Below are positions 1 through 7,338 of a stretch of 24,780 nucleotides of DNA, piece after piece. A program made the translations under genes and the position numbers. Origin of the DNA: a virus. Each line of letters begins with the position of its first letter. Positions within the stretch are counted from its first letter, which is position 1. Under the pieces are notes generated by a model that did not search any database, was not told the origin of the DNA, and saw only the letters and a program-made list of their open reading frames with translations. The stretch is from IMG/VR virus record IMGVR_UViG_3300034072_002252, positions 1 through 24,780 of that record. One strand, given 5' to 3'.

Positions 1-342
1 TTAACCGGTGATAGTTATCGTGCCGGCTTTTGTCCTGTGTTGTCCTTGCGCGGCATATGTCTCTGTTTGAGGATATGCACCAATCTTCTTCGCTGTTGTC
101 CCTTGCCACAAAACGTAGTGTGAGACTGCCGAACCCGCAGGCACGTCCTGCAATACATCTGCTGATTGCTGACGCACGCCGTCGGCGGCCGCTCCAAACG
201 CAATAGCCTTACGAGAATAGATGGCTCCAGCGGTTGGCAATTCATTGGCTGTTCCGTCTGCACCAGGTGCGCCTGAGTGCAGTGAAATAGTGTCGACTGT
301 GATGGCATTTGCTGCCTGATTTAAAGCTGCTGGCGTTAACAT
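1..342 (-). CDS. Small tail-region protein, function unknown
   Basis: This 113-residue protein has AAGGA 7 bases before its ATG. Its stop occupies bases 1-3, so it is complete. The composition is Ala/Gly/Thr-rich. The N-terminal part (TPAALNQAANAITVDTISLH) is followed by SGAPGADGTANEL and YSRKAIAFGAAADG, and short strands (SHYVLWQGTTAKKIGAY) lead to TITITG at the end. The text resembles small beta proteins found with tail fibres of siphophages. The role is not clear from sequence. Confidence 0.65.
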   Translation of the reverse strand: MLTPAALNQAANAITVDTISLHSGAPGADGTANELPTAGAIYSRKAIAFGAAADGVRQQSADVLQDVPAGSAVSHYVLWQGTTAKKIGAYPQTETYAAQGQHRTKAGTITITG

Positions 343-344
343 TG

Positions 345-665
345 CTAGTTCCTTACTTTTCGCGGTTTAAACTGTACTGGTCCATCAAGGACAATTAGGT
401 CGCGTCCATCTGTATCAATGGCCGCGCATTCGTGGGTAAAAAATCCATTCAACTGGTCAGCCATAGCTGCAGTTATGGTGATGACGATGGCGCCGCCGCT
501 CCAACTAATGCCGTTGCCTAGCGACAAATTCAGCACTTCTGAGTCATCCCGGCCGAATATTTGATACTTCGCGGCCTGAATGCCGCCGATAGGCACGCCG
601 TCGACGTCATGCACTACATTAATTACACCGCCAGTGCCCTGACGGAGGGTTATTAACTCAGACAC
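345..665 (-). CDS. Small tail-region protein, function unknown
   Basis: This 106-residue protein has a GTG start at 665, with GGAGG 5 bases upstream; the other in-frame GTG at 671 overlaps the ribosome binding site. It is beta-rich (GGVINVVHDVDGVPIGGI, GGAIVITITAAMADQL) with a short helix near the middle and a basic end (PRKVRN). The fold suggests a small immunoglobulin-like or fibre-linked domain. I do not recognise the family. The first bases overlap the end of the repeat protein gene and its stop is 2 bases from the next start. Confidence 0.65.
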   Translation of the reverse strand: MSELITLRQGTGGVINVVHDVDGVPIGGIQAAKYQIFGRDDSEVLNLSLGNGISWSGGAIVITITAAMADQLNGFFTHECAAIDTDGRDLIVLDGPVQFKPRKVRN

Positions 666-1977
666 GTGCACCTCCGCTGGATGTCTTCAGGTTGTAGCTG
701 TAGCGGCACGAAGTCCGTACGCTGTGGGTGTGTCGGCTGCTACTGCGGACGAATGCCACTGTAACTGGAGCAGGCACTGCAGCCGGATTGCTGCCAGAAA
801 GGGATATGGTTGCTGACGCCAAAACGGCGACTGTGCCAAGACCCACTTTGTATCCATCGATAGACGCAGAAGCGGAGGCCGCAAGGCTTGTTGTGCTTTG
901 GCCGATTTTTGCGGCCTGAAGCTGCGTTGTAGCGTTGGCACTTACGGATACATCTGAACCACTCAGTTTGGCCGCTGAGCAGAACAACGCTGCAGCTGCA
1001 GCAAAATGCACCTGGCTTTGGCCAACTTTCTCGCCCTGAACTGAAACAAGCGCAGTTGCAGTGACAGAGAACGTCCCGGCACCGGAAACGGTATTGCCTG
1101 CATAAAGGCTAATATCTGCGATGGCCTCCACATAAAGTGGAGCAACACCGACTTTGTTTGCAGCTATACCCAGCACCGCATTGATTGGCACCGTGATGTT
1201 GGCTGAGGTGTTTTTACTTGCCGACAAAAGAATGCCGGCAGTTATAGACATGCTCAGCACTGCAGAGCCAACTTTACTTCCCTGAGCAGCGGATACAGCT
1301 GCAGCAACAGCCGACACAGATGCATTGCCGACCTTGGAGCTGACCAAAGTTGCTTGGGCTGAGGCGCTAACACTGATTGTGGCCTCACCGATGTAGAAGT
1401 TGCTGTAAAACACCCACCAGCTGTCAGCTACACCAGTATGAGCAGTGATTGTTAAGGTCCGTGATACGGCGCCCGATGACGTCCACACAGTCCCTGTACC
1501 AGGCGCGTTCGTCGCGTTCCACTGAGACTGCATAACACCTGCAAGCTCATGAAAGAATTCTGACGTTGTAACTTCACTGGCCGCAGTTGTCGAAAACCGA
1601 TGGAGCTGGTTGATGGGAAAGTTCGAACTGGTACCAAAGGTACCAATTTCTGAACCGTTGACCGTCAGTGTCATACCTACACCGACTTTATTTTCTAATG
1701 CCCAGGTAAAATCAACACCTGCAGAGACAACTCCCGCAGCGGTCCTGACTCTGTCAGTCGCCGTTGTGCGAAATGCCACAGACCCATCGGTATAGACCCT
1801 TACAGCATGCTGTGTACTGCTCGATTGACCGGCAATTTGTGAGTTAACCGCTAATGTAGGGACTTTGTGCTTGCCGCCTATGCGCCAGTTTTGGGTTGAT
1901 GCATTGGTAATTGCCGTCCCACCAACCGACACATAAGCAGCACTCCCTTGGCCAACGGTCGTCATTGCATTAGGCAT
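658..1977 (-). CDS. Repeat protein, tail or host-contact type
   Basis: This 439-residue protein has two parts. Residues 1-194 are beta-rich with a lectin-like look (STQHAVRVYTDGSVAFRTTA, MTLTVNGSEIGTFG, ADSWWVFYSNFY), possibly a carbohydrate-binding or jelly-roll domain. Residues about 195-396 hold ten tandem copies of a roughly 20-residue unit beginning KVG (or a variant) followed by alternating small and hydrophobic residues. The last 35 residues are rich in Ser, Arg and His (VRSSSRHTHSVRTSC). No signal peptide is present. The start is at the 1977 ATG or possibly at 1965. The end overlaps the next gene by 8 bases from that gene's likely start. Confidence 0.7.
   Translation of the reverse strand: MPNAMTTVGQGSAAYVSVGGTAITNASTQNWRIGGKHKVPTLAVNSQIAGQSSSTQHAVRVYTDGSVAFRTTATDRVRTAAGVVSAGVDFTWALENKVGVGMTLTVNGSEIGTFGTSSNFPINQLHRFSTTAASEVTTSEFFHELAGVMQSQWNATNAPGTGTVWTSSGAVSRTLTITAHTGVADSWWVFYSNFYIGEATISVSASAQATLVSSKVGNASVSAVAAAVSAAQGSKVGSAVLSMSITAGILLSASKNTSANITVPINAVLGIAANKVGVAPLYVEAIADISLYAGNTVSGAGTFSVTATALVSVQGEKVGQSQVHFAAAAALFCSAAKLSGSDVSVSANATTQLQAAKIGQSTTSLAASASASIDGYKVGLGTVAVLASATISLSGSNPAAVPAPVTVAFVRSSSRHTHSVRTSCRYSYNLKTSSGGARV
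790..1395 (-). repeat. Ten tandem ~20-residue repeats in the tail-region protein
   Basis: The units start at residues about 195, 215, 235, 255, 275, 295, 317, 337, 357 and 377. Consensus: K-V/I-G, small residue, then an alternating hydrophobic pattern with Ala, Ser and Val. Nine of ten are 20 residues long and one is 22. At DNA level the copies are divergent, so this is a protein repeat, not recent copying. Confidence 0.75.
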
Positions 1978-1978
1978 A

Positions 1979-2668
1979 TCAGACCGCCGTCACTGTGCCA
2001 TCGATACGGTATTCGCCACCACGCCAGCGCATCCGCCGTGGCAATCCGTTATGAGGCACTTCAAAGGTATAAGATCGCTGTTGCTGGATGCCATGGTGCG
2101 CGGTTGCATGAAACCACTCAGACCAATCGCTATCGTTTTCCTGCATCTGCACAACTATATAAGTCAGCCCTGGTGTGGCTGCTGTTAGCTTCAGCCGCAG
2201 AAAGCGGGAATCCGCAGGATCCAGTTCTCGCCACTCACCAACATCAACTAGGCTCGGTTCGAAATAGGCCACAACGTCACGCAGTGTCACGTTTGGCCAC
2301 AGTGGCTTTGAATAGGTCGCCAGTTGGACCAGGTAAGCCTTTTCGTCTGCAGTCAAAACTCCAGCATTGACGGCATCGGTCAGTAGCTGCGCAACCTGTG
2401 GGTCGGCCAGATTGATGCTGTATGAGTCTTCCCGCGCCAGATAAGCAGGTTGAATGGCTTCTGTCACTGATGCAGCAGCTGCAGCTTGCGCTTGTGTGGC
2501 ATTCGCCAACCGGTTACGTAACCCGGTGGCACCGATAAACGACTGCAGGAGTTTCAGTTGGCTGCCTTGGATTTTGCCAATGGCAGGTGCTGATTGCTGG
2601 CGCAACGTTTCAAGGATCACTGGATATGGCTGGCCACGCATGGCCTCCATTTCTGAATGTAAGCTCAT
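1979..2668 (-). CDS. Phage protein of unknown function, tail region
   Basis: This 229-residue protein starts at an ATGA overlap with the hydrolase gene, with AGGAG 7 bases upstream. Residues about 1-110 are helical (LRQQSAPAIGKIQGSQLKLL, Ala/Gln-rich TQAQAAAAASVTEA) with a turn around VLTADEKAYLVQLATY. The C-terminal third has a beta character (GLTYIVVQMQENDSDWSEWF, RMRWRGGEYRIDGTV) like a small beta-sandwich. I do not recognise the family. A tail-fibre anchor or accessory is likely. Confidence 0.65.
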   Translation of the reverse strand: MSLHSEMEAMRGQPYPVILETLRQQSAPAIGKIQGSQLKLLQSFIGATGLRNRLANATQAQAAAAASVTEAIQPAYLAREDSYSINLADPQVAQLLTDAVNAGVLTADEKAYLVQLATYSKPLWPNVTLRDVVAYFEPSLVDVGEWRELDPADSRFLRLKLTAATPGLTYIVVQMQENDSDWSEWFHATAHHGIQQQRSYTFEVPHNGLPRRMRWRGGEYRIDGTVTAV

Positions 2669-3117
2669 GCTGCAACTCCTGCGGCATCATTTGCCGGCTG
2701 CGTCACCATCCACAAATGCTCCGGCGCCAGACGGTTCAGACGTTCCTGGCGTAAAGTGCCAAGGATGATGGCCGTATGGTGGCTACACCAGAGCGCATCC
2801 GGGTTATCCAGTTTGCGAGTGCCAAACCCAATGCCAACTGCGCCCCAGAAATCGTACTCAAGGCCAAGTAAGCTATTGGCCCGAGTTTGCCAGCCAGGCG
2901 CGGCGTATGCAGTTGCGATTTCCCAGTTGCCAGCGCCATAGCGGTCTTTAAATTCCTGCAGCGGCGTTTTCACCACACCATCTGGATAGATTGCCTCGTG
3001 CACCACATCGCCAATGATGATGGCGACGTGGGACCAGCGTGACTGGTAGCGTACGCGGATCGCATAACTGCCAACAGAGTGACCCCGCGCAAAAATTAAC
3101 TGTACTTTTTGGAGCAT
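2665..3117 (-). CDS. Permuted NlpC/P60-like (YiiX-type) cysteine hydrolase
   Basis: This 150-residue protein shows a His in RWSHVAIIIGD (H30), a Glu shortly after (VVHEAIY) and a Cys in ALWCSHHTAIIL (C111). His before Cys is the order of the circularly permuted NlpC/P60-like group, YiiX among them. In a tail locus such an enzyme may cut peptidoglycan during entry or process a virion part. The substrate is not known. I take the ATG at 3117. The longer reading from 3219 overlaps the preceding gene by 80 bases and adds sequence outside the domain. Confidence 0.7.
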   Translation of the reverse strand: MLQKVQLIFARGHSVGSYAIRVRYQSRWSHVAIIIGDVVHEAIYPDGVVKTPLQEFKDRYGAGNWEIATAYAAPGWQTRANSLLGLEYDFWGAVGIGFGTRKLDNPDALWCSHHTAIILGTLRQERLNRLAPEHLWMVTQPANDAAGVAA

Positions 3118-3139
3118 ACTTGGATACCTGCCTTGCCTT

Positions 3140-3673
3140 TTAAGCCAGAAACGTAATGTTGTCGGAGGCCAACTGAAACTCTGCTCCAATTCGAGCCAAA
3201 GCTTCGTTCGTGCGATCAATCAAGATTTTCCAATCACCGGAACTTTCAATCGTGCCGCTGGCTGTAATCACGCCGTTTTGTAATGTCACGTTGAGGTAAA
3301 TTTCATTTGCGAACGGTTGGCCGTTCACATGCTTTACTAATGGCAGCTTTAAAGATGTAGGTATATTGATGCCGACAACGATATCGCCATTAACATCAGT
3401 GATATCGCCTTGCATTCGAATGGTATCTCCGGGCTGGCAATAGTAATTACCCGCGAACAGCTGCAACGGCGCATCATTTGCCGTAATTTGTTTGTTTTTA
3501 ATGCTATAGATCCGTGGTGCCAGAAATTGTTCACCTGTGTATAGCCACCCAATTTGCACTAGACCGGACGGCTCAAGGATCCAACCATTGCTCATTGGCG
3601 CATCGCTGACTGCTGTATTCACGACTTTGCCAGGTGCACCAGTTTCGTTATCTAAAACGACATATCTGCTCAT
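3140..3673 (-). CDS. Tail fibre-associated protein, function unknown
   Basis: This 177-residue protein overlaps the adhesin stop (TAATG). The N-terminal third (MSRYVVLDNETGAPGKVVN, GWLYTGEQFLAPRI) has the look of small proteins encoded after fibre genes. The rest is beta-rich with a strand-turn pattern (GDTIRMQGDITDVNGDIVVG) and ends NITFLA. It could be a fibre-tip component or a fibre chaperone. I see no motif to decide. Confidence 0.65.
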   Translation of the reverse strand: MSRYVVLDNETGAPGKVVNTAVSDAPMSNGWILEPSGLVQIGWLYTGEQFLAPRIYSIKNKQITANDAPLQLFAGNYYCQPGDTIRMQGDITDVNGDIVVGINIPTSLKLPLVKHVNGQPFANEIYLNVTLQNGVITASGTIESSGDWKILIDRTNEALARIGAEFQLASDNITFLA

Positions 3674-4659
3674 TAGTAAAAAATCTCCACAATACCATTG
3701 GCCCCATTACCGCCAGCTACCGAACCAGACATCTTTCCACTAGCCCCACCACCACCAGCCCCATAACTTGCGGATGGCGCAGGGCTGCCTGCATTAAAAT
3801 CACTTGAACTCGGTCCGCCATTACCACCATTCCCACCGGGCCCATAGATTGAGCTGCCACCACCTCCACCCGGATACACTGTCGTACCGCCAACACCGCC
3901 AGTTGAAGCGATGCCCCCAACGATTGTTTTTTTGTTGGCAAGGTTAAAAGGCGACATCAAAGTTGGTAGTTCCCCATTACTTGCGGGAGAGCTTGCTGAT
4001 GTTCTCCCGCCGCCGCCAGCGCCACCAACTAGAGCAAACTCACTTGGCTGAATGAGAAACCCAGGAAATGCGACTGCTGTGTTTTGGCCCGCGTCTTTTA
4101 GAAAACCACCAGCCCCGCCAGAGGCAATGAGCAGAGGTAAATTATTAGTGCGTACTGTAGTGTCGCCGCCGACACCGCCGTTGGAACCGGTAACGCCAAT
4201 CCCTCCAGCGCCAATCACTATTTGCAGTATTTGTCCCGGCATCACATTGATTGAACACGATACCAAGCCACCTGATTGACCACCCGCCGCACCATATGCG
4301 GAGTTGGTACCAGCAGCACCGCCGCCGCCCGCGCCACCAGCGCCGGTGGCCCAGATTTCAAGGCGATAAACTCCATCGGGTACTATCCAGTTTTGCGACG
4401 TAGTGATCTGAATTTTTCTTTTGAAGGTGGCGTTGTTTACATCACTCGCTTTATTGCCAAGTAACAAATCCTTTAGCGGTGTGGCATTGTCCATCGCATC
4501 CAATGCGCTGGTAATTAGCATGTCCAGGTTGGACTCATTGCAACCTAAGCCAGAAGCGGATTTTCGAAGAAGCAACAAATCCACGAGGCTTAAAGAGTTG
4601 TTTGCCGCGTCAATTCGGGCTTGTACTTGTGTTTTGAAATTTGTAACTGATGCCGCCAT
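3673..4659 (-). CDS. Glycine-rich tail fibre adhesin
   Basis: This 328-residue protein is the likely receptor-binding tip. Residues 1-75 are helical (TQVQARIDAANNSLSLVDLL). The strand QNWIVPDGVYRLEIWATGAG then opens a glycine-rich domain to the end, with Gly runs (GGGGAAG, YPGGGGGSSIYGPGGNGGN). This arrangement fits glycine-rich fibre domains where Gly stretches form packed polyglycine helices with surface loops that contact the host. The protein ends FY after a conserved-looking GANGIVEI. AGGGA lies 6 bases before the ATG. The next gene starts on its stop codon. Confidence 0.75.
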   Translation of the reverse strand: MAASVTNFKTQVQARIDAANNSLSLVDLLLLRKSASGLGCNESNLDMLITSALDAMDNATPLKDLLLGNKASDVNNATFKRKIQITTSQNWIVPDGVYRLEIWATGAGGAGGGGAAGTNSAYGAAGGQSGGLVSCSINVMPGQILQIVIGAGGIGVTGSNGGVGGDTTVRTNNLPLLIASGGAGGFLKDAGQNTAVAFPGFLIQPSEFALVGGAGGGGRTSASSPASNGELPTLMSPFNLANKKTIVGGIASTGGVGGTTVYPGGGGGSSIYGPGGNGGNGGPSSSDFNAGSPAPSASYGAGGGGASGKMSGSVAGGNGANGIVEIFY

Positions 4660-4660
4660 G

Positions 4661-5071
4661 TTAAATCCCTGCCAATGCTAATAATTCGACGTCTGCGATG
4701 CGTTGTGTCAGTCCTGCTATATCTGCCATCCCGATAGTCACGTTTTGCGTGCCGTTGAAAGGCTTGCCGTTAATGGTCCGGGTGGTTTGTAGCTGCACTG
4801 CATAAGTCGCGGTATTCCCGGCGGTGCCGATGGCGGCATAGGCCGCCTGTAGGTTCTGTTCAGCCTGCTGAACTAATGCAGCTGTTTGTTGGCGTAACAG
4901 GTCGGTTGCCTGCCTGATTTGTTCTGCAGTCTCTGCAGCGGTCAACTGGTCGTTAAACGCATCAAATGCCGTGTCGACGGCAGCTGCCAATGCCTGCAGC
5001 TTTTGTAGATAATCGCCGCCTTTATTCGAAGCGCTAAAAACCACATTGGGTTTTACTAACGGCTCGCTCAT
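4661..5071 (-). CDS. Tail fibre-like protein with a helical shaft
   Basis: This 136-residue protein has an N-terminal anchoring part, a helix-rich centre (residues about 20-85, many Ala/Gln/Leu) and, near the end, TRTINGKPFNGTQNVTI, a motif found in many tail fibre and side fibre proteins where a beta strand turn precedes the receptor part. It ends soon after that, so it looks like the N-terminal shaft of a fibre whose distal part is supplied by the glycine-rich protein encoded one base downstream. GGAGG lies 5 bases before the ATG. Confidence 0.75.
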   Translation of the reverse strand: MSEPLVKPNVVFSASNKGGDYLQKLQALAAAVDTAFDAFNDQLTAAETAEQIRQATDLLRQQTAALVQQAEQNLQAAYAAIGTAGNTATYAVQLQTTRTINGKPFNGTQNVTIGMADIAGLTQRIADVELLALAGI

Positions 5072-5914
5072 CTATGCCTCCCGGACCACAAATTTGGCCG
5101 TGTAATTGTTGTAAAAGGTGTTGGTCAGCGGCGGCAGAGATGTGAATTTGGCCGCCATGGCATGCTCGATTTCTTTGATGCCGCCGGCTTCTGGATACAG
5201 GCTGATAAACCAGTCTCGCGATAAACCAACATGTTGAATGGCGGCACTTAAATGCGGCCGCTCTGACTCAGGGACATAATCCATGCTAAAAGCCAGTTGA
5301 CGGGTCTTCGGTTTGGCCGCCGCAAAGACTGAACCTGCTGCGGACTGCTTCTGCGCCGCAGTGGTTTGCCAGGCAAATTCGTTGCCCCAGCTGAAGTTCA
5401 CGGAAGGCTGAAATGCCTGGCCAAGATACACCCGGTCAAACTCATGGATAGCATCGCGGCTGTTTTCATCCTGGATAGTGATGCGGCCAGAGAGCGCAAA
5501 AGTTTCACCAAACCACAGCTGACTGAATTTAAAAGGCCAGGTATCAAAGGCACTCGATACCAAAGGGTCGACCAGCCAATCGAGTTCACCAAGAGCTTTG
5601 GTTGGGATGGCGTCCATCACTCCAGAATCAAACAGCAAACCGCCGCTGCAGTTCGGACCTTCAAAAAGCTCAACACGCCAGGTGGCACCATTACTCAGCC
5701 AGTGCCGATATAGGACTAGGCCATTGACCAGCGTTAAAGCATCAAGGTTAAACATCACGACTGACACACCACTGGCCGGAGTGATGCCGGCAGTCAGGCT
5801 GCGGCCATACTTTTGACTATTGGTCAGTGGTAACGAAGAGATGGCGCTACCCGTCGTGACCGACAACGTGCATTCGTCCCATAAATTCTTCATCAGCATG
5901 CGAACGTTACTCAC
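5072..5914 (-). CDS. Tail-tip protein, function unknown
   Basis: This 280-residue protein starts with GTG, confirmed by AGAGGT 6 bases upstream and a GTGA overlap with the previous stop. Sequence features are beta-rich with many aromatic residues: SGVSVVMFNLDAL, WRVELFEGPNCSGG, and a C-terminal part with RQLAFSMDYVPES and NTFYNNYTAKFVVREA. No catalytic motif stands out. Its place between hub and fibre genes suggests a structural link between the tail tip and the fibres. Confidence 0.7.
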   Translation of the reverse strand: MSNVRMLMKNLWDECTLSVTTGSAISSLPLTNSQKYGRSLTAGITPASGVSVVMFNLDALTLVNGLVLYRHWLSNGATWRVELFEGPNCSGGLLFDSGVMDAIPTKALGELDWLVDPLVSSAFDTWPFKFSQLWFGETFALSGRITIQDENSRDAIHEFDRVYLGQAFQPSVNFSWGNEFAWQTTAAQKQSAAGSVFAAAKPKTRQLAFSMDYVPESERPHLSAAIQHVGLSRDWFISLYPEAGGIKEIEHAMAAKFTSLPPLTNTFYNNYTAKFVVREA

Positions 5915-7338
5915 CGGATGACCTCTAGTGTGCAGGTGTCCTGCAACAATTCATCACGTAACCGGGTGATCACAGCCGGCCCTGGTACTGCAAAATATTG
6001 GGGATACTCAATCGTCACGGTTTGGCCTAAATCGAGGTTAAACGGGGCTGCAAACGCCGAGAATTCAAAGACTGTGCGCGGGAGCGCTGACCATGCAGCG
6101 CGGCGCGTCGCCTCAATCGTTGCATCCGCCTGGCTGACAATCAGCGTACTGACAGACACGTCGACCGCATCCGGATCATCAATGCCGGCATTGTTTGCGG
6201 TGACAACGGATTCTGGTTTTTCGTAAGTGGTCGCAATGGCCGGCGTGGTCTCACGCACAGAGCCGGCCAGGCCGTCCGCTTGCGGCGTCCAGTTACGTCG
6301 GTAGCCTACTTTCACAGATTTAGCCGGGGCGATGCGCCGGCGTGGCCAGAGGCTATTGTCTTCAATGCCGTCGCTGGTGATGCTCGCAACTGGCGCAGCG
6401 GGGCCATTGAAAAACAGCCACTGCAGCTGCCCAAGCCGGCTGTAATACCAGGCAGCGCCGATACTGGCACTGATGTCATCCAGTACAGTGGATAGGGTCT
6501 TATCGCCAATGATATAGATGCCCAGTTGGTATGCCGGCAGTGCACTTAGGCCCAATGGCTCGGCGATCCCCATCCGGCCGCACAAATAGCTGATCATCTG
6601 TGCAGCAGACTGCAGCCAGGTGCCGGCAGGTTTGGCGCCGTCGACGTCTGCAGTCACCCGGCCTTTAGCGTTGTTGGTGAGTGTGAATGTCCCTGCCGTC
6701 AGATTTGCGGTGTATGGGATGGCCACACCGTTTTCACGTACCGCGGTAATGGCATGGATAGCGCCGTCGTGTACCTGGTACGTTTTAGTGGCTTCAACAA
6801 TAAGTACCGGTGCGACGTTAAAACATCTGCCAATACAAATGGGAACCGGTTGGCCTGCATTTGGACCGACACTGATTAAGGTGGTTTGCAGCTGCCGGCG
6901 CAGCAGCTCTGCGGTGTCACGAAGTGTCAGCTGGACGGTATCGTAACTGGTCGCGCGCAGGGCATCTGCTGTGGCGCTGATCACCACACCAAACTGCGCC
7001 AATGGCCAGCTCGCATCACCACAGCGGATAGTCACCGGCAGACCGCCAACACTGGCCGTCTCTAAGAGTGCCTGCAACTCTTCATCCATGAACAAATCAA
7101 TACTGGTGCGCGCCGTGGTGCTGTAGCCGGTAAAAATCTCCGTCAGCTCACGGCCCCAACTGCCAACAGACAAAATCGTGTCGTGGTACGGCTCAAATGC
7201 TGGCGCATCCAGGGGACCAGAGCGATAAGGATGCGTCGCACGGCGCAGAGTTTTCAACTGGCCATCGTGTCGCACCTGAAATTCAACCAGGTAGCAGCGG
7301 TCCATGCCAGGTGTTTTAATCCAGTCAGCAAACATCAT
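5911..7338 (-). CDS. Tail hub/tip protein of siphophage type
   Basis: This 475-residue protein directly follows the tape measure gene, where tail-tip hub or distal tail proteins lie. The N-terminal part (MDRCYLVEFQVRHDG, then ILSVGSWGRELTEIFTGYST) and central beta-rich sequence (TVQLTLRDTAELLRRQLQ, YLCGRMGIAEPLGL) fit the group seen in B3- and D3112-like phages. The C-terminal quarter (FAAPFNLDLGQTVTIEYP) resembles a hub beta domain. No catalytic motif is visible. Start: ATGATG at 7338 with GGAGG 5 bases before it. The tape measure stop lies within this start. Confidence 0.72.
   Translation of the reverse strand: MMFADWIKTPGMDRCYLVEFQVRHDGQLKTLRRATHPYRSGPLDAPAFEPYHDTILSVGSWGRELTEIFTGYSTTARTSIDLFMDEELQALLETASVGGLPVTIRCGDASWPLAQFGVVISATADALRATSYDTVQLTLRDTAELLRRQLQTTLISVGPNAGQPVPICIGRCFNVAPVLIVEATKTYQVHDGAIHAITAVRENGVAIPYTANLTAGTFTLTNNAKGRVTADVDGAKPAGTWLQSAAQMISYLCGRMGIAEPLGLSALPAYQLGIYIIGDKTLSTVLDDISASIGAAWYYSRLGQLQWLFFNGPAAPVASITSDGIEDNSLWPRRRIAPAKSVKVGYRRNWTPQADGLAGSVRETTPAIATTYEKPESVVTANNAGIDDPDAVDVSVSTLIVSQADATIEATRRAAWSALPRTVFEFSAFAAPFNLDLGQTVTIEYPQYFAVPGPAVITRLRDELLQDTCTLEVIR

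Noticed and set aside
1948-2370. 140-codon ORF on the plus strand
   Set aside because: Antisense to the 229-residue gene and its junction with the repeat protein gene, with no family resemblance.
3118-3219. Upstream extension of the hydrolase gene to an ATG at 3219
   Set aside because: It would overlap the preceding gene by 80 bases and adds 34 residues outside the enzyme domain. The ATG at 3117 just after that gene's stop is the better start.
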